The translations under genes were made by a program, and so were the position numbers. From Micrococcales bacterium (GTDB taxonomy: Bacteria > Actinomycetota > Actinomycetes > Actinomycetales > Dermatophilaceae), in contig JACXUW010000002.1 of NCBI GenBank assembly GCA_014763705.1, positions 1 through 37,262 on the forward strand: a stretch of 37,262 bases of DNA, in the 5' to 3' direction. This document shows, in pieces, positions 16,621 to 25,283 of the stretch; position 1 is the stretch's first letter, and the number at the start of each line of letters is the position of its first letter. The notes under the pieces are model-generated. The model did no database searches and was not told the origin of the DNA. It saw only the letters and a program-made list of their open reading frames with translations.

Positions 16621-16636
16621 TTCATGGAACCTGAAC
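16621..16636 (+). promoter_or_regulatory. Candidate regulator box (TTCATGG-type dyad)
   Basis: TTCATGGAACCTGAAC lies between the response regulator and F510_1955 genes. It is an imperfect dyad (TTCAtGG-AA-CC-TGAA) and closely matches sequences at 31191-31206 and 25265-25280. The neighbouring OmpR-family regulator is the natural candidate binder, but no binding evidence exists in the sequence. Confidence 0.4.
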
Positions 16637-16718
16637 CTGCGGCTGAGACGCTCGATGCCCGCCGACCGGGGCGGCCAGCCGCCCCCGATCTCGACCCCGA
16701 GCCCTGGAGACGCCACTC

Positions 16719-17585
16719 ATGCCTCGCCGGCCAGCCGCCGCTCGTCCTCACCGCATCGCCCTCAACCTCGCGACCACGGCCGTCGCAGCGCTGCTCCTCG
16801 CCTCGTGCGTCTCCCCCTCTCAGGATCCCGACCGCGGCGCGTCGAGCGCGGACGCACGTCCGATGGGACACATCCACGCCGTCGCGTCGGACCCCGGCAG
16901 CGGAGACGTCCTCCTGGCGACGCACGGCGGTCTGTTCCGGCTCGGTCCGTCCGGGACCACGCCGGTGGGGCCAGCCGTCGACCTCATGGGCTTCGCCGTC
17001 GCTCCCGACGGCGCCTACCTCGCGTCCGGCCACCCCGGCCCCGGCACCGACCTGGACCAGCCCGTCGGGCTCATCCGGTCCGAGGACGGCGGGCAGTCCT
17101 GGTCCGCGGTCTCCCGGGCCGGGAAGTCCGACTTCCACACCCTCACCGTGGGCCCCGGTGTCGTCGCGGGCTTCGACGGAGCCCTGCGAGTCGGCACCGA
17201 CGGCTCCTCCTGGCAGCAACGTCCGATCCCGGCGCCACCGCGCACGCTGTCGGCCTCGCCCAGCGGCGACCGGCTGCTCGCGACCACCGAGCAGGGTCTG
17301 CTCTCGTCCGAGGACCAGGGCCGGGCCTGGGCACCGGTCGCGACGCCGGACCTGCTCGTCACCGTCGCGTGGGCCGACGCCGACACCCTCGTCGGGGTGA
17401 GCGTCACCGGCACCCTGGTCATCAGCGAGGACGCCGGCGGCACCTGGACGGCCGGCGGGTCGGTCGGTCAGGCCTCCGCGGTGTCCGCCACGCGCACCGC
17501 CGACGGGCTGGACGTCCTCCTCGTCGTCGGCGAGACCGTGGTGCGCACGACCGACCGTGGAGAGACCCTCGAACGGGTCGCCTGA
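16719..17585 (+). CDS. F510_1955-family lipoprotein with BNR/Asp-box repeats
   Basis: A 288-aa lipoprotein: signal peptide with lipobox LLLASC (Cys30), then a beta-propeller-like domain starting GHIHAVASDPGSGDVLLATHGGLFRL. Asp-box/BNR repeats are visible as SEDGGQSWSAV, SSEDQGRAWAPV, SEDAGGTWTAG and TTDRGETLERV, spaced along the chain. The family is annotated as glycosyl-hydrolase-like but no catalytic residues are evident, so a binding or sensing role is as likely. It is divergent from the two-component genes and next to copper genes. In actinobacteria such lipoproteins often accompany copper-resistance loci, an association from general knowledge and not proof. Confidence 0.8.
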   Translation: MPRRPAAARPHRIALNLATTAVAALLLASCVSPSQDPDRGASSADARPMGHIHAVASDPGSGDVLLATHGGLFRLGPSGTTPVGPAVDLMGFAVAPDGAYLASGHPGPGTDLDQPVGLIRSEDGGQSWSAVSRAGKSDFHTLTVGPGVVAGFDGALRVGTDGSSWQQRPIPAPPRTLSASPSGDRLLATTEQGLLSSEDQGRAWAPVATPDLLVTVAWADADTLVGVSVTGTLVISEDAGGTWTAGGSVGQASAVSATRTADGLDVLLVVGETVVRTTDRGETLERVA

Positions 17586-17623
17586 CCTCGCCCGTCGCCG
17601 GCGGACCGGCTCGGCCGACCCCT

Positions 17624-19903
17624 TCACGGCGTCGTCGATGCCCGGAAGCCTCGCAGCCGCAGGCTGTTGGTCACGACGAACACCGAGGAGAAGGCCATGG
17701 CCGCCCCGGCGATCAGGGGGTTGAGGAGGCCGAGCGCCGCCAGCGGGATCGCGGCCACGTTGTAGGCGAACGCCCAGAACAGGTTGCCCTTGATCGTCGC
17801 CAGGGTCCGCCGCGAGAGCCGGATGGCATCGACGGCGGCGGTCAGGTCGTCGCGCACGAGGGTGAGGTCGGAGGCCTCGATGGCCACGTCGGTTCCGGTC
17901 CCCATGCTGATCCCGAGGTCGGCCGTGGCCAGGGCAGCGGCGTCGTTGACGCCGTCACCGACCATGGCGACGACGCGGCCTTCCGCCTGGAGCGACCGCA
18001 CGACGTCGACCTTGTCCTGCGGCAGCACCTCGGCGTGCACCTCGTCGATCCCGACCGCCGCCGCCACGGACCGCGCGGCGCGGTCGTTGTCGCCGGTCAG
18101 GAGCACCGGACGCAGCCCGAGGCCGCGCAGGGCCCGCACCGCGTCGGGGCTCGTCGACCGCACCGTGTCGGCGACGACGAGGAGGCCGCGGGCGACGCCG
18201 TCCCATGCGGCGAGGACGACGGTCGCGCCCTCCGCCTCGGACTCGGCCGCGACGGCGAGGAGCGCGTCGTCGACGACGACGTCGTGCTCGTCCCGCACCC
18301 ATGAGGGGCGGCCGACCAGCACGGCCCGGCCGTCGACGACCCCCTGCACCCCGAGCCCGGCGGTCGACGAGAAGTCCTCGACCCCGGGCAGCCGGCCCCC
18401 GACGAGGTCGCGCCCCCCGTCCGCGACGGCCCGGGCGATCGGGTGCTCCGAGGCACTCTCGACCGCGCCGGCCAGGCGGGCGACGTCGTCGCGATCCTCC
18501 CCCGTGGCGGGCACGACCTCGACGAGCCGCATCCGTCCGCTCGTCACGGTGCCGGTCTTGTCCAGCACGACGGTGTCGACGACCCGGGTCGACTCCAGGA
18601 CCTCCGGACCCTTGATGAGGATGCCGAGCTGCGCCCCACGACCGGTCCCGACGAGCAGGGCGGTCGGCGTGGCGAGCCCCAGAGCACAGGGGCAGGCGAT
18701 GATGAGCACCGCGACAGCGGCCGTGAAGGCCGCCGCCGCCGGGTGTCCGAGGAGCAGCCAGACCGCGAGGGTCGCCAGGGCCAGGACGATGACAACCGGC
18801 ACGAACACGGCCGAGACCCGGTCGGCCAGCCGCTGGACCTCCGCCTTGCCGCTCTGCGCGTCCTCGACGAGCCGCGCCATCCGGGCGAGCTGGGTGTCGG
18901 ACCCGACCCGGGTGGCCCGCACGACGAGCCGACCGCCGGCGTTGACGGTGGCGCCGACAACGGCGTCCTCCGGACCCACCTCCACCGGGATCGACTCCCC
19001 CGTGAGCATGGACACGTCGACCGCCGACGTCCCGGACTCGACGACGCCGTCCGTGGCGACCTTCTCACCGGGCCGGACGACGAACCGGTCCCCCACCGCG
19101 AGCTCCGACACCGGGATCCGGACCTCCGCCTCCTCCGGGGCGGCGCCGCGGAGCACGGCGACGTCCTTGGCGCCGAGGTCGAGCAGCGCGCGCAGCGCCG
19201 CGCCCGAGTCCCGCTTGGCCCGCGCCTCGAAGTACCGCCCGGCGAGGATGAAGACCGTGACCGCCGCCGCGACCTCGAGGTACAGGTGCGGCTCGGCACC
19301 CGCCGCGCTCGGCAGCAGCGTGAACTCCATCCGCATCCCGAGCTCGCCCGCCATCGTGAAGAGCAGCGCCCACAGGGACCACAGGTAGGCCGCGGCCACC
19401 CCGACCGAGATGAGGGTGTCCATCGTCGCCGCCCCGTGCCGGGCGTTCGTGACCGCTGCGCGATGGAACGGCAACGCGCCCCACACGACGACCGGCGAGG
19501 CCAGGGTGAGCGTCATCCACTGCCAGCCGTCGAACTGGAGCCACGGCACCATGCTGAGGACGACGACCGGGGCCGCGAGGACCGCCGACACCACGAGCCG
19601 CTGCCGCCAGCCGGCCGCCTCGTCCGGTTCGCCGGCGGTCGCCGTGTCAGCGGGCGTCGCCGACGGCTCGGACGGCAGCTGTGCGGTGTAACCGGTGGCC
19701 TCGACCGTCGCGACGAGGTCGGCGGCGCTGATGCCGTCGACGAAGGTGACCCGCGCCTTCTCGGTGGCGTAGTTCACCGTCGCGGTGACGCCGTCCATCC
19801 GGTTGAGCTTCTTCTCCACCCGGGCAGCGCACGAGGCACAGGTCATGCCGCCGATCACGAGCTCGGTGTCGTGTGTCGCGGCGCCTGCGGTGACGTCGGT
19901 CAT
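17624..19903 (-). CDS. copA: Copper-translocating P1B-type ATPase
   Basis: A 759-aa heavy-metal P-type ATPase of usual length. An N-terminal HMA domain has [16 protein letters not shown] (Cys22, Cys25). The membrane metal site is [13 protein letters not shown] in helix six. Catalytic motifs are [12 protein letters not shown] (phosphorylated Asp), SEHPIARAV (nucleotide-binding HP) and [17 protein letters not shown]. The last helices contain [17 protein letters not shown], matching the Met/Ser signature of Cu(I) exporters, so Cu(I) efflux from the cytosol is the expected activity. It follows csoR and copZ in one operon (39-bp gap to copZ) and would be induced by copper via CsoR. Confidence 0.95.
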   Translation of the reverse strand: MTDVTAGAATHDTELVIGGMTCASCAARVEKKLNRMDGVTATVNYATEKARVTFVDGISAADLVATVEATGYTAQLPSEPSATPADTATAGEPDEAAGWRQRLVVSAVLAAPVVVLSMVPWLQFDGWQWMTLTLASPVVVWGALPFHRAAVTNARHGAATMDTLISVGVAAAYLWSLWALLFTMAGELGMRMEFTLLPSAAGAEPHLYLEVAAAVTVFILAGRYFEARAKRDSGAALRALLDLGAKDVAVLRGAAPEEAEVRIPVSELAVGDRFVVRPGEKVATDGVVESGTSAVDVSMLTGESIPVEVGPEDAVVGATVNAGGRLVVRATRVGSDTQLARMARLVEDAQSGKAEVQRLADRVSAVFVPVVIVLALATLAVWLLLGHPAAAAFTAAVAVLIIACPCALGLATPTALLVGTGRGAQLGILIKGPEVLESTRVVDTVVLDKTGTVTSGRMRLVEVVPATGEDRDDVARLAGAVESASEHPIARAVADGGRDLVGGRLPGVEDFSSTAGLGVQGVVDGRAVLVGRPSWVRDEHDVVVDDALLAVAAESEAEGATVVLAAWDGVARGLLVVADTVRSTSPDAVRALRGLGLRPVLLTGDNDRAARSVAAAVGIDEVHAEVLPQDKVDVVRSLQAEGRVVAMVGDGVNDAAALATADLGISMGTGTDVAIEASDLTLVRDDLTAAVDAIRLSRRTLATIKGNLFWAFAYNVAAIPLAALGLLNPLIAGAAMAFSSVFVVTNSLRLRGFRASTTP

Positions 19904-19942
19904 GACTGGTCTTCCTTCCTGGTGCGGCCGCCAGCGTGTGGG

Positions 19943-20161
19943 TCAGGACGTGAGGTGGTAGTCGCCCGCCTCGTCCAGCGCGGCGACCACGTCCTCCTGG
20001 TCGAGGGGCTCCGCGCTCGTGACGGCGACGGCGGAGGCGTCCCCGGGCACGAGGTCGATCGTCACTCCGGTGACGCCATCGATCCCGGACAGCTCCTCGG
20101 TGACGGCGTGGACGCAGTGGTCGCAGGTGAGGCCGGTGACGCTGTAGGTCTGGGTGGGCAT
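19943..20161 (-). CDS. copZ: CopZ-like copper chaperone (HMA domain)
   Basis: A 72-aa single-domain metallochaperone with the ferredoxin-like HMA pattern. The Cu(I) site is GLTCDHCVHAVTEEL (Cys13, Cys16), followed by GIDGVTGVTIDLVPG and a C-terminal DQEDVVAALDEAGY-like helix. It would carry Cu(I) to the HMA domain of the adjacent CopA. A ribosome site GAGAGG lies 8 bp before ATG 20161. It sits between csoR (32-bp gap) and copA. Confidence 0.93.
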   Translation of the reverse strand: MPTQTYSVTGLTCDHCVHAVTEELSGIDGVTGVTIDLVPGDASAVAVTSAEPLDQEDVVAALDEAGDYHLTS

Positions 20162-20193
20162 GGTGGTGTTCCTCTCGATGGGTGGTGGTGCGG

Positions 20194-20487
20194 TCAGGAG
20201 CGGACGAGCCGGGCGATGGCGTCCGACGCCTCGGTCAGCTTGACCTCGGCCTCGTCACCTCCGGCCCGGACCGCGTCGGTGACGCAGTGCCGGAGGTGTT
20301 CGTCGAGCAGGCCGAGGGCCACGGTCTCGAGGGCCTTCGTGGCGGCTGCGACCTGCGTGAGGATGTCGATGCAGTACACGTCCTCGTCGACCATCCGCTG
20401 CAGACCGCGGACCTGGCCTTCGATACGCCGCAGCCGGTTCTGCACCGCCTGCTTCTCCCCGATGTAGCCCGGGACCGTGTGTGCCAT
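20194..20487 (-). CDS. csoR: CsoR-type copper-sensing repressor
   Basis: A 97-aa all-helical repressor of the CsoR/RcnR family. The fingerprint for Cu(I) is complete: Cys39 in VYCIDILTQ, then His64 and Cys68 in EHLRHC. The N-terminal helix RLRRIEGQVRGLQRM carries the DNA-contact basic residues. It heads csoR-copZ-copA. Two GC-rich boxes of the CsoR operator type lie 16-62 bp upstream of the start codon and overlap the predicted promoter, so repression in low copper and release by Cu(I) are expected. Confidence 0.95.
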   Translation of the reverse strand: MAHTVPGYIGEKQAVQNRLRRIEGQVRGLQRMVDEDVYCIDILTQVAAATKALETVALGLLDEHLRHCVTDAVRAGGDEAEVKLTEASDAIARLVRS

Positions 20488-20502
20488 CTCCGCCTCCTCG
20501 CC

Positions 20503-20557
20503 TACCCCATGGGGGTATCACGAAGAAAGGTTATTACCCGTGGGGGGTATGCGTCAA
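20503..20557 (-). promoter_or_regulatory. csoR-copZ-copA promoter with tandem CsoR boxes
   Basis: Two 15-bp boxes are visible: TACCCCATGGGGGTA (20503-20517, near-perfect palindrome) and TACCCGTGGGGGGTA (20535-20549). Their starts are 32 bp apart, about three helix turns. Both fit the known CsoR operator form TACCC-N4/5-GGGTA. On the minus strand a -35 TTGACG (20557-20552) and a -10 TAACCT (20533-20528) with an 18-bp spacer bracket the second box, so bound CsoR would block RNA polymerase. Confidence 0.82.
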
Positions 20558-20566
20558 GTGGCTCCC

Positions 20567-21025
20567 TCAGGGGCCCATCAGCAGGTCGGCCCGCCCTTGT
20601 TGTCGCACCTCGAGCGCGACCACGGCGACGGCGACGCCCAGCCACAGCAGGCGGCGAGCCCCCGAGGAAGGCGACCAGACCCAGGCCGGCCACCTCGACG
20701 TGAGAGCGCCGCACCCCGCGCGCAGCACCATGAGTCCCGCGCCCATGACAGCGGCAATGCCGAGCGGGTTGTACGTCCACGCGAGGCCGAGCTCGCCGCG
20801 AACGGTGAACACCGCCGCCCGCGTCGCTCCACACGTGGGACCCATGACACCCCAGCGATGAAGCGGTCCGTGAGTGTCGAGCGACGGCAGTCCGACCACG
20901 GCGAGCACGACGGCCGCCACCATGCCCCCGGTCGCGACGAGGGTCACCCAACGGTGGCGGTCGTGGTCCTCGACCGCCACCGGCCACCCGGACGGTCGTG
21001 GGACGGGTCCCAGGCGCACTCCCAC
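20567..21025 (-). CDS. DUF2752-like small membrane protein
   Basis: About 152 aa from GTG 21025; GTG 21019 or 20980 are alternatives. It has an N-terminal helix (VTLVATGGMVAAVVLAVVGLP), a central motif GVMGPTCGATRAAVFTVRGELGLAWTYNPLGI that fits the DUF2752 pattern CPxCGxTRAxxxxxxGdxxxAxxxNPL, then two more helices. DUF2752 proteins are uncharacterised. The Cys-Gly pair could bind metal, but the family also occurs away from metal loci. It ends 10 bp before the csoR promoter and is divergent from the multicopper oxidase genes, which suggests membership in the copper region. Confidence 0.65.
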   Translation of the reverse strand: MGVRLGPVPRPSGWPVAVEDHDRHRWVTLVATGGMVAAVVLAVVGLPSLDTHGPLHRWGVMGPTCGATRAAVFTVRGELGLAWTYNPLGIAAVMGAGLMVLRAGCGALTSRWPAWVWSPSSGARRLLWLGVAVAVVALEVRQQGRADLLMGP

Positions 21026-21164
21026 GGTCCATCTCCTCCACGACACGACGACCGTCCTACTGTGCTGGAGCAGCCTTCGGGAGGTCGAGCGGGACCCGCA
21101 GATCTTCATCGCTTCTTGACGGGCCGCAAGCCGCGTCTCCATCTGTCCGCGTGATGGTGGAGCC

Positions 21165-21326
21165 ATGGAGAAGAACGTGCTGAAGGCCATGCGACCGGAG
21201 GCGGCCCTCAGCGCCGCCTCGGCCGGGCCGGGAATCGGTGGCCTGCGCGGGTGGGGCGTTGCGGTCGCGCTCGTCGCTCTGGTGTCCCTCGCAGCCTGGT
21301 GGACCACCCGACGGCGGCGACGATGA
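21165..21326 (+). CDS. 53-aa single-pass membrane peptide coupled to multicopper oxidase
   Basis: A short frame starting MEKNVLKAMRPEAALSAASA, with one strongly hydrophobic helix (GWGVAVALVALVSLAAWW, about residues 29-46) and a basic C-terminus TTRRRRR. Its stop overlaps the multicopper oxidase ATG as ATGA (21323-21326), and GGTGGAG lies just before its start, so it is likely the real first gene of that operon. A TTGACG at 21116-21121 is a possible -35. I recognise no family. An N-out/C-in small protein that assists or anchors the oxidase, or one that only provides translational coupling, would both fit. Confidence 0.6.
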   Translation: MEKNVLKAMRPEAALSAASAGPGIGGLRGWGVAVALVALVSLAAWWTTRRRRR

Positions 21327-22780
21327 CGCCGGACCCGCGCCCCCCGGTGAGTCGGCGCGCCGTGGTCGCCGCGGGCGGCCTGGGCGCGGCCGCTGTCGCG
21401 CTCGGGGCCTGGGGCACCTGGCAGGCCGTGGGCAGATCCTCGACCGGCGGGGCCTCGTTCGCCGAGCCGCCGGTCAGTCGCAGCGCCGACGGACTGCTCG
21501 AGGTCGTGTTGGAAGCGGCGCCCGGCGTGACCCTGGCGGGGCGTTCCACCCACGCCCTGGGATACAACGGGCATTCGCCCGGACCCACACTCGTCGTCCG
21601 CCCGGGGGACCTGGTGCGGGTGACCCTGCGCAACCGGCTCGACCAGGCCACCAACCTCCACACGCACGGCCTGCACGTCTCCCCGGCCGGGAAGAGCGAC
21701 AACGTCTTCCGCGTCGTCGGCCCCGGCACGGACGCGGACTACGAGTACCGCATCCCCGACGACCACCCGTCGGGCACGTTCTGGTACCACCCGCACCACC
21801 ACGGAACCGTCACCGACCAGGTCTTCGGCGGCCTGCTCGGCGCCATCGTCGTCACCGGACCCGACGAGCCGGTCGTCGACCGCGACCGGGTTCTCGTCGT
21901 CAGCGACACCACCCTCACGAGCGACGGCACCGTCGCTGGGGCCGGCCACATGGACGCCATGCTCGGCCGTGAGGGAGACCTCGTCCTTGTCAACGGGCTC
22001 CGGGAGCCGCGCATCGAGGTGACCGCCGGGGCCACCGAGCGGTGGCGCGTCGTCAACACCTGTGTCTCCCGCTTCCTCGACCTCGAGCTCGAGGGTCGGC
22101 CGTGGCAGCTGCTCGGCTACGACGGCCAGGCTCTAAGCGCACCCCAGGAGCGGGACTCCTTGCTGCTCGCCCCGGGCAACCGCGTCGACGTCCTCGTCTC
22201 GCCCTCGGCCACCGGGTCGACGACACTCCGCAGCCGCAGCTACGACCGCGGGGACATGGGCATGGGTGGCGGCATGATGGGCGGCAAAGTCGACTCCTCC
22301 AAGGACGTCACGCTCGCGGCGGTCACCATCACTCCCGGGCCCGATGCCTCACGAGCCGTCTCATGGCGCGGCCCCGGGGTCCCCGCCCGCGACCTGCGCC
22401 GAACCTCGGTCGACCGGAGCCGCCGGCTGACGATGACCGGCGGCGGGATGGGCATGGGCATGACCGAGTTCGGCTTCGGCGGAAGGACCTTCGACCCCGA
22501 CCGGGTCGACCAAAAGCTCCGGCTCGGGACCGTCGAGGAGTGGACCATCACGAACACGACGACGATGGACCACCCCTTCCACCTGCACGTGTGGCCCATG
22601 CAGATCGTCGGTCCCGAGGAGTCTGCCGAGCCGGACTGGCGCGACGTCGTCATCGTGCCGGCGAACGGACAGGTCACCGTCCGCGTCGACGTGCGCGACC
22701 ACCCCGGGCGGACGGTCTACCACTGCCACATCCTCGACCACGAGGACCTCGGGATGATGGGCGTCGTCGAGGCGGTCTGA
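21323..22780 (+). CDS. Multicopper oxidase (CueO/CopA-like, Tat-exported)
   Basis: A 485-aa laccase-type oxidase starting at ATG 21323. The N-terminus VSRRAVVAAGGLGAAAVALGAW is a twin-arginine signal. All four copper-binding motifs are intact: HTHGLH (113-118), WYHPHHHG (154-161), HPFHLH (417-422) and HCHILDHEDLGM (467-478), with Met478 as likely type-1 axial ligand. Two Met/Gly-rich loops (GDMGMGGGMMGG and GGGMGMGMTEF) resemble the Cu(I)-binding inserts of CueO-type cuprous oxidases. Oxidising Cu(I) outside the membrane would complement CopA efflux. It is translationally coupled to the 53-aa peptide and ends 11 bp from the convergent transporter gene. Confidence 0.93.
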   Translation: MTPDPRPPVSRRAVVAAGGLGAAAVALGAWGTWQAVGRSSTGGASFAEPPVSRSADGLLEVVLEAAPGVTLAGRSTHALGYNGHSPGPTLVVRPGDLVRVTLRNRLDQATNLHTHGLHVSPAGKSDNVFRVVGPGTDADYEYRIPDDHPSGTFWYHPHHHGTVTDQVFGGLLGAIVVTGPDEPVVDRDRVLVVSDTTLTSDGTVAGAGHMDAMLGREGDLVLVNGLREPRIEVTAGATERWRVVNTCVSRFLDLELEGRPWQLLGYDGQALSAPQERDSLLLAPGNRVDVLVSPSATGSTTLRSRSYDRGDMGMGGGMMGGKVDSSKDVTLAAVTITPGPDASRAVSWRGPGVPARDLRRTSVDRSRRLTMTGGGMGMGMTEFGFGGRTFDPDRVDQKLRLGTVEEWTITNTTTMDHPFHLHVWPMQIVGPEESAEPDWRDVVIVPANGQVTVRVDVRDHPGRTVYHCHILDHEDLGMMGVVEAV

Positions 22781-22791
22781 CGCCGTGGCCG

Positions 22792-23865
22792 CTACCCGAG
22801 GGTTCGGGTGGCGCGACGGGCGCGGGCCAGTCGGAGGATGCCGAAGCTCGTGGCCCAGACGAGGGCGAAAACGGCGACGAGGGCGAACCCGGCGAACTCC
22901 AGGTCAACCGACGTCGCCCAGGACAGCCCGGGAACATCGAGGCGCTGCGCGGTGAGCTGGAGCAGCAGCAGAACGCCGACGGCCAGCGCGACGACGACCG
23001 ACAGGAGCGTCACGGTGGCGTTGTACGCGATCTTGCGCCCGGGGTCGACGAACGCCCAGCTGTACGCGCGAGACATCACGATGCCGTCGAGGCTGTCGAA
23101 CAGCAGCATGCCGGCCGCGAACAACGTCGGCAGCACGAGGATCGCGTACCAGGGAAGGGTGTACGCGGCCGTCCCGCCTGCGAGGACCAGCAGGGCGACC
23201 TGTGTCGCGGTGTCGAAGCCCAGTCCCATGAGCAGGCCCACCGGATAGATGTGCCACGGCTTGTCGACCCGCTGGACGGCCCGGTGGAAGAGGCGTGCGA
23301 ACAGCCCTCGCTGGTGCAGGTGGTGCTCCAGCGCAGCCTCGTCGAACGAGCCGGCTCTCCAGTGGCGGTAGGCGTGGACGATGCCGAAGAAGGCACTCAG
23401 GTTCAGGAGCCCGATCGTGATGAGGAAGATTCCCGCCGCCAACGTCCCGACCAGACCGAGACTGCTCTGCAGGGTCGAGCTCTCGTCCTGGACGGGGCCC
23501 GCGAGGGCCCGCACGCCCACCGCGAGGAGGAAAGACAGCCCGAAGACGACACTGGAGTGGCCCAGCGCGAACCAGAACCCGGTGTCGAGAGCCCGCTTCC
23601 CCTCGCCCACGAGCTTGCGGGTGGTGTTGTCGATGACCGCGATGTGGTCGGCGTCGAAGGCGTGGCGTGCGCCCAGCAGGAACGCCGTGACTCCGAGCCC
23701 GACCCCGAACACGCCCGCGTCGCCGACCTCGTACCCGCGCGGCGCGATGACCAGGAGGAGAACTCCCCAGCCAACGGCGTTGACGAGGAGGACCGCCGAG
23801 ACGACTCGGACCAGGACCACCCGCTCGCTGGCCGTCCAGCGTCGTCGGTCGGTGGCGGTCGGCAC
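22792..23865 (-). CDS. HoxN/HupN/NixA-family nickel/cobalt transporter
   Basis: A 357-aa membrane permease with about eight helices. The family signature in helix two is intact: LGARHAFDADHIAVIDNTTRKL (His68, Asp71, His74 bind the ion), followed by TGFWFALGHSSVVFG and, in the second half, LLMGLGFDTATQVALL. NiCoT permeases import Ni(II) or Co(II) at high affinity. It starts at GTG 23865 behind AAGGTGAGG. An inverted repeat TTGC-N9-GCAA sits 13-29 bp upstream and may be a nickel-regulator site. No nickel enzyme gene is visible in the window. Export has been suggested for some relatives, so direction is not certain. Confidence 0.9.
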   Translation of the reverse strand: MPTATDRRRWTASERVVLVRVVSAVLLVNAVGWGVLLLVIAPRGYEVGDAGVFGVGLGVTAFLLGARHAFDADHIAVIDNTTRKLVGEGKRALDTGFWFALGHSSVVFGLSFLLAVGVRALAGPVQDESSTLQSSLGLVGTLAAGIFLITIGLLNLSAFFGIVHAYRHWRAGSFDEAALEHHLHQRGLFARLFHRAVQRVDKPWHIYPVGLLMGLGFDTATQVALLVLAGGTAAYTLPWYAILVLPTLFAAGMLLFDSLDGIVMSRAYSWAFVDPGRKIAYNATVTLLSVVVALAVGVLLLLQLTAQRLDVPGLSWATSVDLEFAGFALVAVFALVWATSFGILRLARARRATRTLG

Positions 23866-23877
23866 ACCCTCACCTTA

Positions 23878-23894
23878 TTGCAGGGTGTTCGCAA
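23878..23894 (-). promoter_or_regulatory. Possible Nur-like operator upstream of nickel transporter
   Basis: TTGCAGGGTGTTCGCAA is a short inverted repeat (TTGC/GCAA arms) immediately upstream of the transporter start. It resembles, but is one base longer than, the TTGCA-N5-TTGCAA form described for the actinobacterial nickel regulator Nur. Arms of four bases occur by chance often, so this is tentative. Confidence 0.3.
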
Positions 23895-24019
23895 CAGGGC
23901 GGGAAGCTGTTGCACGACCCGGGCACCACCCACGGCCGGACCCCGGCCCCCACGACGACGGTGGAAGACCACGAGCTGTCCACGGGGGAAACATCAACGC
24001 GGTGCGAGCACCGCGGTCA

Positions 24020-24442
24020 TCACCCTCCGGCGTCATGCTCCACGCTGCGGCCACTGGCCTCCCAGGCGTCCATCCCGCCCTGGAGGTCCACGACGTTCGT
24101 ATACCCCAGACCCGCAAGAGTGCGCGCCGCGTCACTGCTCATCCGTCCGCTGCGGCAGTAGACGGCGATCAGGGTCGCCGTATCCGCGGGAAGCCGCTCG
24201 CGTTCGTCGCGGATCCGGTCGAAGGGGACAAAGACGTCGGTCCCGGGGATCTCACCCTCGTACGGCGTGTGGACGTTCACCGCCGTCACGCTCGGCTTCC
24301 TGATCATCTCGGCGAACGCAGCCGGCTGGAGCAGCCGAGCCGCCGGGGAGTCGGTGGTCGTCGGCGTCTGCGCGTCGGCCTCGCAGCCTGTCGCACCCAC
24401 CGCCGCGAGGGGCAGGACGAGCACCAGCGCTCGACGGGACAT
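24020..24442 (-). CDS. Rhodanese-domain lipoprotein
   Basis: A 140-aa exported lipoprotein (lipobox VGATGC, Cys20) with one rhodanese domain from about residue 38. The family pattern TAVNVHTPYEGEIPGTDVFVPFDRI is clear, and the active loop is YCRSGRMSSDAA with catalytic Cys96. The loop CRSGRMS is of the typical sulfurtransferase type, so the enzyme is probably active on extracytoplasmic sulfur species or thiols. It lies alone on the minus strand between the nickel transporter and the DUF305 lipoprotein, within the metal region. The physiological sulfur donor is unknown. Confidence 0.88.
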   Translation of the reverse strand: MSRRALVLVLPLAAVGATGCEADAQTPTTTDSPAARLLQPAAFAEMIRKPSVTAVNVHTPYEGEIPGTDVFVPFDRIRDERERLPADTATLIAVYCRSGRMSSDAARTLAGLGYTNVVDLQGGMDAWEASGRSVEHDAGG

Positions 24443-24513
24443 CCTGTCACTCGTCCTCGCCTCGTCGATGGCTACCTCCTGCGTCTGCGCGTCGCGGTCC
24501 TGACCCTTGGCTT

Positions 24514-25107
24514 TCAGGAGCTGAGGAGCTTCTTCATCGTCGCGATCTCCGCAGTCTGCGCCTTCTCGATCTGTCCCGCCAGAGCGACGGCGTCGGCGTC
24601 GGCGCCGTCAGAGATCTCGGTACGTGCCATCTCGATGGCGCCCTCGTGATGAGCCACCATCATCGTGAGGAACCGGGTGTCGAAGTCCGCTCCGGAGGCC
24701 TTGGAAAGGGACGCCATGTCGGCGGTGCTCATCATCCCGGGCATCGAGCCCGACATGTCCATGCCGCTCATGTCGGCCGGTACCGGCCGACCCCACGCGG
24801 TCAGCCACGCGGACATCGTCTTGATCTCCGGGCCTTGAGCGTCCTTGATCTGCGCCGCCAACGCCTTGACCTCGGGACGCTTTGCCCGGGTGTCCGCGAG
24901 CTCCGCCATCTCGACGGCCTGACGGTGGTGGGAGATCATGTCGGTCGCGAAGCTGACGTCGGCGTCGTTGAACGTCGCTGACGTCGTCGCGGACGGCGAG
25001 GACGTCGACGCCGAAGATGACGCCGCACCGTCACTCACCGTGCCGCTGCACGCTGTCAACGCGACGGCCGCGAGCGTCAGCGAAACAGCCAGGGTCTTGA
25101 GTGCCAC
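24514..25107 (-). CDS. DUF305 lipoprotein (possible copper-binding)
   Basis: A 197-aa lipoprotein from GTG 25107, chosen because AAGGAG precedes it and the signal peptide begins there; lipobox ALTAC (Cys20). A Ser/Thr linker leads to a DUF305 helical domain with its two halves: FATDMISHHRQAVEMAELA and FLTMMVAHHEGAIEMARTE, each with an HH pair and a nearby Met. A Met-rich loop MSGMDMSGSMPGMMS lies between them. DUF305 proteins are ferritin-like four-helix bundles often found with copper genes, where His and Met may bind copper. The location in a copper island supports this. Confidence 0.88.
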   Translation of the reverse strand: MALKTLAVSLTLAAVALTACSGTVSDGAASSSASTSSPSATTSATFNDADVSFATDMISHHRQAVEMAELADTRAKRPEVKALAAQIKDAQGPEIKTMSAWLTAWGRPVPADMSGMDMSGSMPGMMSTADMASLSKASGADFDTRFLTMMVAHHEGAIEMARTEISDGADADAVALAGQIEKAQTAEIATMKKLLSS

Positions 25108-25218
25108 GCGGGCTCCTTCGGGAAGAGGACCCGCGATCGCGAGCCAGGTTCGGTGGCGGTCCACCCGCCGGTGGTCCCAGTGTGCGGACCGTTCCCCGGC
25201 CGCCACCCCACCCGAACC

Positions 25219-25280
25219 ATGAAGACTTCATGTAGATGCGGCTCCGAAAGTGCCATGGCCCGGCTTGACGGAATCTCAAC
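25219..25280. promoter_or_regulatory. Palindrome and TTGACGG-type box between DUF305 and TlpA operons
   Basis: CATGAA-GAC-TTCATG (25219-25233) is a perfect inverted repeat. Its minus-strand half continues as TTCATGGTTC, as at 31191-31200. TTGACGGAATCTCAAC (25265-25280) matches the box at 16621-16636 at 12 of 16 bases. The first faces the DUF305 gene and the second the plus-strand cytochrome maturation genes. A shared regulator is inferred. Confidence 0.4.
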
Positions 25281-25283
25281 ACG

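Noticed and set aside
17586-17623. Bidirectional terminator between the F510_1955 and copA genes
   Set aside because: Only short GC stems are possible and there is no T-run on either strand.
16523-18304. 593-aa plus-strand open frame
   Set aside because: Out-of-frame over the F510_1955 lipoprotein and antisense to copA; no recognisable domain.
22042-24303. 753-aa plus-strand open frame
   Set aside because: Overlaps the oxidase C-terminus out of frame and runs antisense to the nickel transporter and rhodanese genes.
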